NCBI GenBank assembly: GCA_002311025.1
Contig: DBYY01000007.1
Span: 1 to 64,000 of the forward strand
Source: Candidatus Proelusimicrobium tauri
GTDB lineage: Bacteria > Elusimicrobiota > Elusimicrobia > Elusimicrobiales > Elusimicrobiaceae
DNA length: 64,000 nt
Direction of reading: 5' to 3'
Shown here: positions 41,064-50,747 of the stretch, in pieces
Position numbering within the stretch: position 1 is the first letter of the stretch
How the letters are laid out: each line of letters starts with the position of its first letter
Notes under the pieces: generated by a model
The model's database searches: none
The model's input: only the letters and a program-made list of their open reading frames with translations
Told to the model about the DNA's origin: nothing
Program-made: the position numbers and the translations under genes

Positions 41064-42233
41064 ATGAAAACTTTTGAAATAGCAATACTAGGTGCGGGTG
41101 CAAGCGGGCTTTTTAGCGCAAGTTTGCTAGGTAAAACAAATAAAATTATTATTGATAGCGGCATAAAGGCCGGCAGAAAAGTGCTTGCTTCAGGTGGCGG
41201 TCTTTGTAATTTTTCAAATAAAAATATGGGCGCAGAGTATTATTTTAGCCAAAACCCGCACTTTATAAAATCTGCCCTTGCCGGTTTTAAACCGCAAGAT
41301 TTTTTAGATGTTTTAGACGAAAATAATATCTCTTATTATTTACGCTCAAGCGGTCAATATTTTGCCAAAAGTTCAAAAGATATTTTGAATTTACTCTTAT
41401 CAAAAATAGATAAACAAAGCACAATTTTTGCTCTTGATAATAAAATTATTTCAGTCGTAAAAAATGATGATATTTTTGAAATTAAAACAGATAAAAATGT
41501 TTTTTACGCAAAAAAAGTTATTTGCGCGCTCGGCGGACCGACTTATAAAAAACTCGGCGGAACATCTTGCGCTTTTAAAATTGCCCAAAATTTCGGACAT
41601 AGCATTATTCCACCTTACCCTGCCTTATGTGGCATAATTTGGGATAAAAAACAAAAAAAGATTTTTGAAGATTTAGCAGGGCTTACAATAAAAGCAAAAA
41701 TTTCCTGCCAAAATTATACTTTTACAGATGATATTTTATTTACCCATGAAGGTTTAAGCGGACCTGCTGTTTTTAAACTTTCGCTTTACGGCTTAAAGAA
41801 TAAGGAAATCTTAATAAACTTTTTACCGATGGTAAATTTTAAAGATTTTCTTTTACAAAATAAAAACAGCACAAAAACTTTATCAAATATCTTTGCCGAA
41901 ATTATGCCAAAACATCTCTCTCTAGTTTTGCTAAAAGATTTTAATAAAACCCTACCAAACGCAACTAAGCAAGATTTAAAATATTTGGAAGATTCATTTT
42001 GCGCCTATAAATTAAAAGTGCAAAATACTTATGATTATGACAAAAGCGAAGTTTGCGCGGGCGGAATAAATACAAAAGAAATTTCTTCTAAAACTTTTGA
42101 GTCCAGAAAAATAGAAAATCTTTATTTTATCGGCGAGTGCCTTGATATAACAGGTCAACTTGGCGGCTATAATTTACACTTTGCTTGGGCAAGCGCGAAA
42201 GCCGCAGCAAAAGCTATCTTACAAGATTTATAA
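41064..42233 (+). CDS. HI0933/YhiN-type flavoprotein
   Basis: A 389-residue FAD-dependent oxidoreductase. ILGAGASGLFSASLLG is the N-terminal FAD fold; KAGRKVLASGGGLCNFSNK is the family signature, and GECLDITGQLGGYNLHFAWASAKAAA the C-terminal FAD contact. The function of this widespread family is not settled. It is coupled to the EamA gene. Confidence 0.9.
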   Translation: MKTFEIAILGAGASGLFSASLLGKTNKIIIDSGIKAGRKVLASGGGLCNFSNKNMGAEYYFSQNPHFIKSALAGFKPQDFLDVLDENNISYYLRSSGQYFAKSSKDILNLLLSKIDKQSTIFALDNKIISVVKNDDIFEIKTDKNVFYAKKVICALGGPTYKKLGGTSCAFKIAQNFGHSIIPPYPALCGIIWDKKQKKIFEDLAGLTIKAKISCQNYTFTDDILFTHEGLSGPAVFKLSLYGLKNKEILINFLPMVNFKDFLLQNKNSTKTLSNIFAEIMPKHLSLVLLKDFNKTLPNATKQDLKYLEDSFCAYKLKVQNTYDYDKSEVCAGGINTKEISSKTFESRKIENLYFIGECLDITGQLGGYNLHFAWASAKAAAKAILQDL

Positions 42234-42235
42234 AA

Positions 42236-43801
42236 TTACTCTTTTGCTCCGGCTTGTTCTAATAAAGAAATAATTTCAATATTATTTCTCTTTTTAGCTA
42301 AAGATAAGGGTGTATGCTTTTCCTCATATGAAGATATCTGAACAGTATTATCTTCATAGTGATCATATGAAGAAAATTCTATATTATTAATCTTACAAAT
42401 ATTAACATCTGCACCAGCATCGATTAAAACTTTGGCTATTTCCGTATGATTATTTATTATCGCATAAATTAAAGCAGTATCACCATCTTTATTTGTTATA
42501 TCAACATTTGCTTTTGCTTGTACTAAAATTTTAACAATTTCAAGATTTTCATTCCTTGTTGCACAAATTAAAGCTGTATCTCCATAACAATCTTGGCTAT
42601 CAATATTTGATTCAATATTTATTAGATACTGGACTATTTTATCATTTCCTTTTTCACTTGCTATTATTAGGGGAGTTTTATCGTATCTGTTTTTAACATC
42701 TACGTCTACTTTAATTTTAGTATTTAAAAGACTTTCTACTATCTCGGTATTATTTTTTTCCACCGCATAAATTAAAGCTGTATTACTATCTTTATTTATT
42801 ATATTAACATTTGCTTTTGCTTGTATTAAAATTTTAACAATTTCGAGATTTCCATTCCTTGTTGCACAAATTAAAGCAGTATCTCCATTTTTATTCCTTA
42901 CATCAATATCTATATCTTCTTTTTTTTGTGTTAAATATTGAATAATTATAATATTCTCATTTATCGCTGCCCAAAGCAACACATTATTGCCATAAACATC
43001 TTGATCTTTAACATCTGCACCAGCGTCAATTAAAACTTTGACTATTTCCGTATGATTATTTATTATCGCATAAATTAAAGCTGTATTACCATCTTTATTT
43101 ATTATATTAACATTTGCTTTTGCTTGTACTAAAATTTTAACAATTTCAAGATTTCCATTCCTTGCTGCACAATTTAAAGCCGTATCTCCATAACAATCTT
43201 GACTATCAATATTAGTTTTTATTAAACATTGAACTATTTCAGAGTTTCCATTTTTACTTGCTATTATTAATGGGGTGTTATCAGATTTATCTTTAATATT
43301 AATGTCGCTTCCTGCTTTTAATAAAACTTTAACAATTTCGGTATTATTTTTATTTAAAGCATAACTTAAAGCAGTATCACCATCTTTATTTGTTATATCA
43401 ACATTTGCTTTTGCTTGTACTAAAATTTTAACAATTTCAAGATTTTCATTCCTTGTTGCACAAATTAAAGCAGTATCTCCATTTTTATTCTTTACATCAA
43501 TATCTATATCTTCTTTTTTTTGTATTAAGTATTGAATAATTATAATATTTTCATTTATTGCTGCCCAAAGCAAAACATTATTACCATAAACATCTTGAGC
43601 TTTTATATCTGCACCAGCATCGATTAAAACTTTGGCTATTTCCGTATGATTATTTATTATCGCATAAATTAAAGCGGTATCACCATATATATCTTTATAA
43701 TTGACATCTACACCTAAGGAGATTAAGGCTTTTACCTTTTCTAGAAATCCATATACACATGCTCTCATTAAGGGAGAACAGTTATTGTTTGGTAAGTACA
43801 T
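42236..43801 (-). CDS. Ankyrin-repeat protein
   Basis: A 521-residue protein made almost wholly of about 14 ankyrin repeats of roughly 33 residues (GDTALIYAIINNHTEIAKVL pattern), with no signal peptide or membrane helix. The start MYLPNNN at 43801 follows GAGGAG at a good distance; an ATG four codons earlier is less likely. The repeats are organised as a super-repeat: TALIYAIINNH recurs at residues 42, 240 and 443 (from this start), so six ankyrin units of about 200 residues are duplicated. Ankyrin proteins often bind other proteins, and in symbionts sometimes host proteins. Confidence 0.88.
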   Translation of the reverse strand: MYLPNNNCSPLMRACVYGFLEKVKALISLGVDVNYKDIYGDTALIYAIINNHTEIAKVLIDAGADIKAQDVYGNNVLLWAAINENIIIIQYLIQKKEDIDIDVKNKNGDTALICATRNENLEIVKILVQAKANVDITNKDGDTALSYALNKNNTEIVKVLLKAGSDINIKDKSDNTPLIIASKNGNSEIVQCLIKTNIDSQDCYGDTALNCAARNGNLEIVKILVQAKANVNIINKDGNTALIYAIINNHTEIVKVLIDAGADVKDQDVYGNNVLLWAAINENIIIIQYLTQKKEDIDIDVRNKNGDTALICATRNGNLEIVKILIQAKANVNIINKDSNTALIYAVEKNNTEIVESLLNTKIKVDVDVKNRYDKTPLIIASEKGNDKIVQYLINIESNIDSQDCYGDTALICATRNENLEIVKILVQAKANVDITNKDGDTALIYAIINNHTEIAKVLIDAGADVNICKINNIEFSSYDHYEDNTVQISSYEEKHTPLSLAKKRNNIEIISLLEQAGAKE

Positions 43802-43866
43802 AAAACTCCTCATATATTAGAATACATCTTTGACTACTATTAAATTTTCTTTGTTTAAATCAAGAT

Positions 43867-44382
43867 TTACCAATCTTTGGAGAGTTTTTCAAGATCGGCT
43901 TGGACTTTGGCTTGGTCTTTGGGTAAAACTCTTTCAATAAAAACTTTGCCGTTAAGGTGGTCTATTTCGTGTTGTAAAATGATAGCCAAAAAGCCCTCGG
44001 CATTAAGTTCAACGGGTAAACCCTTTTCATTAAGATATTTTACTTTAACTTTTTTAGCGCGCGGAACTTGAATATTTAATCCAGGAAAAGATAAACACCC
44101 CTCACTGCTTAAAACAGTGCCTTCTCTATTAGAAATTTCAGGATTAATTAAAACATATCTTTTGTAAGAGCCTTCTTCTTCCTGTGGTAAAAGAACAACT
44201 GCAAGAGAAATATCAAGTCCCACTTGGGTTGCTGCAAGACCGACACCGTTATAGGCAAGGCAGGTTTGCGTCATATCATTGATGATTTTGGGCAACTTCT
44301 TTTCCATAAAATTGAAGTTGATTCTTTTTGTTTTTTGGGTAAGAATTTCCTTACCGTATCTACATATATTTAAAATAGCCAT
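43867..44382 (-). CDS. def: Peptide deformylase
   Basis: A 171-residue metalloenzyme that removes the N-formyl group from new proteins. All three motifs are there: GVGLAATQVG, EGCLSFPG (metal Cys) and QHEIDHLNG (metal His pair and Glu). Length is normal. It starts 3 bp after the upstream permease gene's stop and is likely co-transcribed with it. Confidence 0.96.
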   Translation of the reverse strand: MAILNICRYGKEILTQKTKRINFNFMEKKLPKIINDMTQTCLAYNGVGLAATQVGLDISLAVVLLPQEEEGSYKRYVLINPEISNREGTVLSSEGCLSFPGLNIQVPRAKKVKVKYLNEKGLPVELNAEGFLAIILQHEIDHLNGKVFIERVLPKDQAKVQADLEKLSKDW

Positions 44383-44384
44383 TT

Positions 44385-46412
44385 TTAGAATTTGTAGGAA
44401 ACTTCCCTACCCTCCCAAATAATTTTTGCGACCATAGAAACTTTTTCATTAGGCGCTTGGTTTTGTTGCACCGCACCCCAAGCCATAACAAGTCTTTCAA
44501 GTTGGTCATTTGCACCAAACGAACCGGAAACACCCATTATAATTTCTTTTACTTTGGCGGCCAAAGCAACTTGTGCAACGGCATAAGAATAATCATTACA
44601 CTTAACTAAAAGAGGATGCACGGTTAAACCGTATTTTTCCGCAATTAAAATGACTTTAGTAAATAATTCCTGTTCGTCAACGGCACTTGCTTGGCGGGTT
44701 TTACCCACACTCCAAGTATCAAGTGTTTTTGCGTAAAGGACAATGATTTCGGTATCTTCATCATTTACCCCTTTTAAAACTTCTTCAAGGTGATATAAAT
44801 TTTCCGGATTTTTAACCGGTACTAAAATTCTTTTTTCGCCAACGATATCCGCAAGACCTTTAGCAATATCTTCAACTTCCGTTTGATTTAATTTTTCCCT
44901 ATGTCCTTCTTCAAAAATATCATTTGCTTTTTTGGCATTTAATCTTTGCGAAATATGGAAAACCAAGAAGAATAAAGCAGCAAAGGAGAAACCAGCAACT
45001 GTTGCTACTTTCTTTGTAAAAAGATTAACTACGGCCAGCATAACCACTACAAGCACTACAAAGGCACCACCAAGCGGAATATAATAATGGTCAAATTTGA
45101 TATTAAAAGGCATCATAAAGCCACGTTTTTGCTCACGGTTTTTGAAACGTAAAATAACAAGAGAAGTCATTTCCAAAACGAAACTCCATAAAACGCCGAA
45201 AGCATAAGCCTGACCGATTAAATAGAGTTTTCCGCCCGATAACAAAATAACGCCCACTTGCATAAGACAAATCATATTGATTATGTGATAAGTTGTGCCG
45301 TATTTTTTGTGGATTTTTCTGAACCAATCGGTCAAAATACCTGTTTCGGCTACACGGTTCATAATGCCGTTTGCACCGATAATAGAAGTATTAACCGCAC
45401 CGGCAAGCATTGCTACACCTGCCAGCACAACCGCACCTTGCATAATGAGTTTTAAGAAATTAGGACCGCTTAAATGCATTGCTAAACCGGCCAGCAAATT
45501 ATCGTGATACTCGCTTGCAATCAAATCCGGCGGAATAATTAAAGAAGAAAGGAAAGTCAAACCGCCCGTAAAAAGTAAAGCAAATAAGAAAACAATTAAA
45601 GCCGCTTTTTTAAGATTTTGAATTTTAGGATATTCAATTTCTCTAAAAACTTGCGCAAAAGTTTCAAGACCGCTCAAAGCCAAAACAGAGTGTCCCATTG
45701 CCACTAAAACACCCAAAAAGCCGATTTTTTGCATAAAGGTAAACTGACTGGCCCAACCTAAAGAACCTTCATTTAATTGCGGTTTAAAAGGCGGTAAAAC
45801 GATATTATCCTTTAAGAATAAAGTTATGCCTGCCCAAACAAATAAGATAAGACAAATTACCATTGAAAAACGGATAATTTTGCGGCTTTTATCACTGGAA
45901 TCTTCTATACCTTTCACATTTTGATACCAAAAATATAAGGTAACAAGCAAAGCAAAGATAACGGCAACGGTTTCGTTCGGTAATTCAAAAGGAAGATGTA
46001 TTGCCCTTAAAACGGAATTGATTAAACCGGATAAATAGTGCCCCGCTGATAGACCGCTGATAGGTCCTGTTAAGGTAAAATCAAACAAAATAGCGGCAGC
46101 AGCGGCTTTTGCGGCATTTTCGCCAAGACCGGCATTAACAACAGGGAAAACCCCCCCTCTTGTGAACATAGAGCAAGACTCTATATACATCATCATCAAA
46201 AGGCCGGCAAAAAGCATTACGCCTAGAATATACCACGGAAAAGCCGGACCGAAAGCCCCCATAGCGATTCCGCCTGCGTAGAAAGCGCTTGAAGCAAAAT
46301 CGCACAAAACAATAGATGCGGCTTGCCAAGCGGTAATGAAAGTAAGCATGGCAGTTGTGATTACCACAACTCCTTTAACTTTAAATTGTGTTTTTAACGG
46401 GTCTTGTATCAT
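44385..46412 (-). CDS. APC-family amino-acid permease with a C-terminal UspA-like domain
   Basis: A 675-residue protein. Residues 15-480 hold 12 membrane helices of the amino acid-polyamine-organocation type. Residues 510-675 form a soluble domain that resembles UspA (KRILVPVKNPENLYHLEEVL and GVSGSFGANDQLERLVMAWG), perhaps sensing nucleotides. It starts 3 bp after the PTS IIA gene, so IIA may regulate it. The transported substrate is unknown. Confidence 0.88.
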   Translation of the reverse strand: MIQDPLKTQFKVKGVVVITTAMLTFITAWQAASIVLCDFASSAFYAGGIAMGAFGPAFPWYILGVMLFAGLLMMMYIESCSMFTRGGVFPVVNAGLGENAAKAAAAAILFDFTLTGPISGLSAGHYLSGLINSVLRAIHLPFELPNETVAVIFALLVTLYFWYQNVKGIEDSSDKSRKIIRFSMVICLILFVWAGITLFLKDNIVLPPFKPQLNEGSLGWASQFTFMQKIGFLGVLVAMGHSVLALSGLETFAQVFREIEYPKIQNLKKAALIVFLFALLFTGGLTFLSSLIIPPDLIASEYHDNLLAGLAMHLSGPNFLKLIMQGAVVLAGVAMLAGAVNTSIIGANGIMNRVAETGILTDWFRKIHKKYGTTYHIINMICLMQVGVILLSGGKLYLIGQAYAFGVLWSFVLEMTSLVILRFKNREQKRGFMMPFNIKFDHYYIPLGGAFVVLVVVMLAVVNLFTKKVATVAGFSFAALFFLVFHISQRLNAKKANDIFEEGHREKLNQTEVEDIAKGLADIVGEKRILVPVKNPENLYHLEEVLKGVNDEDTEIIVLYAKTLDTWSVGKTRQASAVDEQELFTKVILIAEKYGLTVHPLLVKCNDYSYAVAQVALAAKVKEIIMGVSGSFGANDQLERLVMAWGAVQQNQAPNEKVSMVAKIIWEGREVSYKF

Positions 46413-46415
46413 ATT

Positions 46416-46871
46416 TTACAAATTAACTTTTTTAGCAATTTCCTGCTCGGAAGTGCAAGTAGTAAGTTCCTGTACAAAATCGGGAGTAAACTTTTCCGCC
46501 AAACTTGCAAGAAGTTTTAAATGCTGGGCAAAATAGGGCTGCCCCGCAGGTGAAAAGAACAAGAACATCACTTTTATAGGTAAACCGTAGTCATCTTCTA
46601 TCGGCTTTGGCATAACCGCTAAAGCCGCAAGGAAGGTATCCAAATCTTCTACCCTTGCGTGAGGAATACTTAAAGCACTTTCTAAGGTCGTGCTGATACC
46701 TTCTTCCCTTTTAAGAACTGCGGCAAGCATTTCTTTGGAATCTAAAGAAGGGTTTTTATCACAAATAGAGTGAACTAATTTTTCTACAAGTTCTTTCTTG
46801 GTAATATTTTCTTTAATAAGAAAAACTTTATCAAGTTCTACTTTTATATTTTTATCTGAATTCTCTATCAT
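46416..46871 (-). CDS. PTS EIIA-like (fructose/nitrogen type) regulatory protein
   Basis: A 151-residue domain of the PtsN/fructose-IIA type. The phosphorylation His lies in TLESALSIPHARVEDL, and LFFSPAGQPYFAQHLKLLASL is the conserved helix. No EIIB or EIIC partner is nearby, which favours a regulatory rather than sugar-transport role. It is the first gene of a run with the APC permease and def. Its 5' leader would be only about five bases. Confidence 0.88.
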   Translation of the reverse strand: MIENSDKNIKVELDKVFLIKENITKKELVEKLVHSICDKNPSLDSKEMLAAVLKREEGISTTLESALSIPHARVEDLDTFLAALAVMPKPIEDDYGLPIKVMFLFFSPAGQPYFAQHLKLLASLAEKFTPDFVQELTTCTSEQEIAKKVNL

Positions 46872-46883
46872 ACCTATACTTAA

Positions 46884-46912
46884 ATGCTACAAAATACCTA
46901 GCACTAGGTCAA
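46884..46912 (-). promoter_or_regulatory. Promoter with a palindrome in its spacer
   Basis: TTGACC (46907-46912), a 17-bp spacer and TAGCAT (46884-46889). ACCTAG-CA-CTAGGT (46896-46909) is a perfect 6-bp inverted repeat filling the spacer and touching the -35 box, a likely operator for the IIA-permease run. Confidence 0.65.
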
Positions 46913-46943
46913 GACTTAGCAAAACATAAGACTGTTAAAATAT

Positions 46944-46973
46944 AAAAAATCCGCCCTGTTTAGCAAGACGGAT
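46944..46973 (-). terminator. Terminator after the small membrane-protein gene
   Basis: ATCCGCC (46949-46955) with GACGGAT (46967-46973), one G-T pair, and six T residues on the minus strand. Confidence 0.75.
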
Positions 46974-46995
46974 CTTTAAAAATTATAAAAAGCAA

Positions 46996-47247
46996 TTACT
47001 CTCTATCAATAATCGCTGTATATGCCAAGACAGAAACAATTACGAAAGATAATACACTATAAGCAATCCACCAAAGTCTTTGTCCTGTAAGTTGCGGGAG
47101 AGTGAACGCTTCCCATACAAAGGAACACAAAGTTCTAACTACTACAAGCCAAATAAAAGCAATTATTAAGCGGAAAAGAATATCAAGTATTCCTGTAAAA
47201 ATACCTTTACTGAACGACACTTTAAATGAATTTAAAAATTTGCTCAT
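46996..47247 (-). CDS. Small membrane protein
   Basis: An 83-residue protein with two membrane helices (about 20-40 and 60-78). I do not recognise it. It lies 39 bp after the glycosyltransferase gene and may be the last gene of the envelope run. Confidence 0.55.
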   Translation of the reverse strand: MSKFLNSFKVSFSKGIFTGILDILFRLIIAFIWLVVVRTLCSFVWEAFTLPQLTGQRLWWIAYSVLSFVIVSVLAYTAIIDRE

Positions 47248-47286
47248 AATAAGATTTTAACTATTGTAGCACCTAAAGTCAAGCAC

Positions 47287-48810
47287 TTAATGAATATTTA
47301 GCATCTCCTTAGCATTGTTGAAAACCTCATCAACGCTGATATCTTTCATACATTTAAAATGCCCTTGCGGACATTTTTTACCACCGTGTAAAGCACAAGG
47401 ACGGCAAGGTAAATCTTTAACTTCAACAACTCTATGCCCCTTACCGTAAGGGAAAAAGCCGAGTTCTTTTGTTGTAGGACCGAAAATCGCTAAAGTAGGG
47501 ATGTTAAAAGCGGTTGCAATATGCATAGGACCGGAGTCGTTGGTAACAAATAATTTAAAATATTTCATTATTGCCATTAATTCGGAAAGAGTTGTCTTGC
47601 TGGCTAAATTAACGGGATGGACTTTGGAAAGACGACAGACTTGCTCGCCGAGATCAACATCTTTCGGCCCGCCTACAATAACGGCTCTTAAACCAAGTTC
47701 TTTTTCTACTCTTTCAATAAACTTTGCATAATTTTCCGCCGGCCAGCATTTTGTGGGCCAAACCGAACCGGGGTGAACACCTATAATATCTTTACCTTCA
47801 AGACCGGCTTCCTTCAACATTTGTTGGACATTTTCTTTAGCATCTTGGGCGGAAGCATCCATTTTTAATTCGGCATTGGCAAAGTTTTCATTAACAATAC
47901 CCTGAAGAAGGGATAAATTTCTTTCGGCATCATGAATAAGCCAAGAAAACGGCAAGGTTTTGGTATATAAAAAACGCCCTTCACTATTAGAAAAACCAAT
48001 ACGGATTTTTACATCACTTAACCAAGCAATAAGAGCGCTTCTGAAACTTCTGTGCGGGACTAAAATTACATCAACATTGGCCTCTTTTATTTGATGTGCT
48101 GTTTTAAATACACCAAAAATCTTACCAAGACCTTTTTTATCATCAATAATTATCTTGGAAACTTCTTTTAAATTAGAGAAAATTTCCCTTGTCTGAGGAC
48201 GGGTTACCACAATAATTTTTGCTTTAGGGAAAAGGTGGGCCGTCTTTTGAACAAGAGGGGTTGTCAAAACAGAATCACCGATAAAAGAAGTTTGGAAAAT
48301 ACAAATATTTTCCACATCTTTTCCGTTCATTTTAGCCGGCTTAAAAGACCAGTCATTTAATTGCGGAGTGGTATATTTTATAGGAATATCCCAAGGTTTA
48401 AGGGCTTCTAAATACTTTTCAAGGGTGTGTTTTTCCAAAGCGGGACTATTGATTTTAAACTTAACATAAAGTCTTCTTTCAACGGAATTTTTATTGTAGC
48501 GTTGTTTCTTTGGAATACCGGAAAACAAACTAACAAGTCTGGTTCTTAAGGTTGAGTGTAAATCAAGCAAATGAGTAAATTTTTCCTTTCTTATCTGCTT
48601 GATAGTATGGAAATAGCCTTTAAATACAATAATTTCATCCACATCCGGATGCCCGCTGAAAACTTGGGCAAACTGCGGCTTTACCATTAAGGCAATATGA
48701 GAATCCGGCCATTTTGCTTTAATGTTTTTAAATACCGGAGAGGCAAGCATAATATCCCCCAGAGAGGATAATCTTAAAACTAAAATTTTATTTTTACTGT
48801 TATTTTCCAT
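47287..48810 (-). CDS. Heptosyltransferase-like GT9 protein with a duplicated N-terminal domain
   Basis: A 507-residue protein. Residues 166-507 are a complete family-9 glycosyltransferase (FIGDSVLTTPLV, HPGSVWPTKCWP, TNDSGPMHIATAF, IFGPTTKELGFFP). Residues 6-150 are a second copy of the N-terminal GT9 half (LVLRLSSLGDIMLASPVF). Ordinary members have 320-360 residues. It is likely to add a sugar to lipid A core or a similar glycan. It overlaps the waaA gene by 11 bp. Confidence 0.88.
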   Translation of the reverse strand: MENNSKNKILVLRLSSLGDIMLASPVFKNIKAKWPDSHIALMVKPQFAQVFSGHPDVDEIIVFKGYFHTIKQIRKEKFTHLLDLHSTLRTRLVSLFSGIPKKQRYNKNSVERRLYVKFKINSPALEKHTLEKYLEALKPWDIPIKYTTPQLNDWSFKPAKMNGKDVENICIFQTSFIGDSVLTTPLVQKTAHLFPKAKIIVVTRPQTREIFSNLKEVSKIIIDDKKGLGKIFGVFKTAHQIKEANVDVILVPHRSFRSALIAWLSDVKIRIGFSNSEGRFLYTKTLPFSWLIHDAERNLSLLQGIVNENFANAELKMDASAQDAKENVQQMLKEAGLEGKDIIGVHPGSVWPTKCWPAENYAKFIERVEKELGLRAVIVGGPKDVDLGEQVCRLSKVHPVNLASKTTLSELMAIMKYFKLFVTNDSGPMHIATAFNIPTLAIFGPTTKELGFFPYGKGHRVVEVKDLPCRPCALHGGKKCPQGHFKCMKDISVDEVFNNAKEMLNIH

Positions 48811-50071
48811 ATTCTTTAATTATACTGATTGTTTTATCAGTCGCTCCTTTAAAAGATAAGGCAACTTCTTGTGCTTTTGCACCTGCCTGCTTAGCCAAAG
48901 ATGTATTATTTACAAATTTTTTAAGTTGGGTAAGGAAAGTTGTTTTGCCAACTTTTACCCCTCCGCCTTCAGCAAATAATTTTGTAGCGACCTCAGGCGT
49001 ATTATAAAAATAAGGTCCGCTTAAAATTGCTTTGCCGAGTATGGCTGCTTCTAAAAAGTTATGTCCCCCTTTCTTGCTTATTGTTCCGCCGATAAAAGCA
49101 AGTGTTCCCGTAGTGTAAAAAGCGCCGAGCATACCCATAGTATCAACAAGCAAGATTTGAGTTTCGCTTTCCGGAGATTCTTTTATTTTACTAAAAACGG
49201 AAAAGGAAAGATTGGATTTCTTGAGATTCTCAATAATTGCATTTTTTCTTTCCAAATGTCTGGGGGCAATAATGAATTTGACTTGACTTAATTTTTTAGC
49301 GGTTTTTATAATTAAATCTTCTTCTTCCGCGTGAGTGCTACCGCAGGTTAAAACAAAAGCATTTTGCCAATAAAGTTTTTTAATTATCTCTTTTGCTTCC
49401 TCTTGATTTGCCGGCGTTTGGGTAAGCATATCATATTTTATATTGCCGGTATTAAAAACTTTTTCTTCAGAAGCGCCCGAAGCAATATATCTTTGGGCTA
49501 TATCTTGGGTTTGAGCGCAAATCAAATTAATTTTTCTCAAAATAAGTTTTATTAAGGGAGAGATAAGTTTATAGCGTTTAAAACTTCTCTGGGAAAGACG
49601 CCCGTTTATAACGCAAACAGGAACATTGTTATTTGAACAGGCAACAATTAAATTCGGCCACAAATCAGATTCCACAATAAAAAGTTTACTAGGATTATAA
49701 AACTTTAAAAAACGTTTAATGAAAAAATAGAAATCTAAAGGCATTAAAAGGGCTTTATCGCATACTTTACTTTTTAAAGCCACTTGACGTCCTGCTTGAG
49801 TAGTAGTTGTAATTATAAGAGGTTTTTTATAGATTTCTTTTAGTTTTTCAGCCACGACTAAAACGCTTTTAATTTCTCCTACACTTGCCGCGTGTATCCA
49901 CAAAGCATTTTTTGGCGTGCCTTTAATAGCCGACCATGTAAATCTTTCCCTTACTTCTGCTTTTAAATTTTTAAGCAAGTTCCTTCTGGGAGAAATAAAG
50001 AAATAGAGCAGAAAACCAAGTCCCGCAATAGGAAAAAGCAAATTAATTAAAATTAATAAAAAATAACCCAT
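48800..50071 (-). CDS. waaA: 3-deoxy-D-manno-octulosonic acid (Kdo) transferase
   Basis: A 423-residue membrane-anchored GT-B enzyme that attaches Kdo to lipid IVA. Start MGYFLLILINLLFPIAG at 50071 follows AAGGGAAA; a longer start would overlap the upstream gene. Key parts are the N-terminal helix (1-22), WIHAASVGE (catalytic Glu), FIVESDLWPNL, and the C-terminal FIGGTISKKGGHNFLEAAILGKAI. It supports a lipopolysaccharide-bearing Gram-negative envelope. Confidence 0.93.
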   Translation of the reverse strand: MGYFLLILINLLFPIAGLGFLLYFFISPRRNLLKNLKAEVRERFTWSAIKGTPKNALWIHAASVGEIKSVLVVAEKLKEIYKKPLIITTTTQAGRQVALKSKVCDKALLMPLDFYFFIKRFLKFYNPSKLFIVESDLWPNLIVACSNNNVPVCVINGRLSQRSFKRYKLISPLIKLILRKINLICAQTQDIAQRYIASGASEEKVFNTGNIKYDMLTQTPANQEEAKEIIKKLYWQNAFVLTCGSTHAEEEDLIIKTAKKLSQVKFIIAPRHLERKNAIIENLKKSNLSFSVFSKIKESPESETQILLVDTMGMLGAFYTTGTLAFIGGTISKKGGHNFLEAAILGKAILSGPYFYNTPEVATKLFAEGGGVKVGKTTFLTQLKKFVNNTSLAKQAGAKAQEVALSFKGATDKTISIIKEYGK

Positions 50072-50072
50072 A

Positions 50073-50747
50073 TTATTTCCCTTTTTTACACATTTCTGAC
50101 GCTTTTTTGGTGGCCGCATTTATTCTATCGGTCAAAATATCGCAAAGTTCTTTTATATCTTTATCAGGGGTAAAATAAAGCGGTTCTTCATAAACGATTG
50201 CACATCTGCCAAAAGGTAACGGAACTTGGAATTTATCCCAAGAATTAACATGAAATTTGTGGCTGCAATCAACAGCACCGGGAACAATAGGTAATTTTGT
50301 TTTGCTTGCAAGATAAATAATACCTTGTGAGGCCTTATAAATCGGGCCTCTGGGACCATCGGGGGTAAGAGCAATATTATAACCTTTTTTAGCGTCCTCT
50401 ATTAAACCTCTTAAAGCGGTATAACCGCCCTTTGAAGTAGAACCGCGCGTTGCTTTCATTCTAAACTTAGGCAAACTTCTTGCAATATATTCCCCGTCGG
50501 AACTCATACTAACTAAAACGGAAATTTTACCTTTTTTTCTATATGGGAAAAGTAAAAAAGATTGTTGATTATGCCAAAAAGCATAAATAACCTGCTGATT
50601 ATCATCTAAAATCTGGGACTCTTTGTTTTTATGATAAATAAACTTTGTAAAAAACCCGACAAAATAGACATAGGCCGCAATTAAATACGCCACTAAACCA
50701 TAATGCCAAGAGTTATTCTTATTTTTATTTTTTACTTTTTTACTCAT
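50073..50747 (-). CDS. DUF374-type lysophospholipid acyltransferase-like protein
   Basis: A 224-residue protein with one N-terminal hydrophobic segment (17-36). The acyltransferase pattern is AFWHNQQSFL for the catalytic His, followed by ALTPDGPRGP. Such DUF374 proteins occur beside waaA and may acylate lipid A precursors. Stop and start are 1 bp apart from neighbours; it is in the secDF-waaA run. Confidence 0.85.
   Translation of the reverse strand: MSKKVKNKNKNNSWHYGLVAYLIAAYVYFVGFFTKFIYHKNKESQILDDNQQVIYAFWHNQQSFLLFPYRKKGKISVLVSMSSDGEYIARSLPKFRMKATRGSTSKGGYTALRGLIEDAKKGYNIALTPDGPRGPIYKASQGIIYLASKTKLPIVPGAVDCSHKFHVNSWDKFQVPLPFGRCAIVYEEPLYFTPDKDIKELCDILTDRINAATKKASEMCKKGK

Noticed and set aside
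42400..43700. Evenly spaced DNA repeats suggesting CRISPR or a satellite
   Set aside because: The repeats are in frame and encode ankyrin units; unit length is about 99 bp and copies diverge at third positions.
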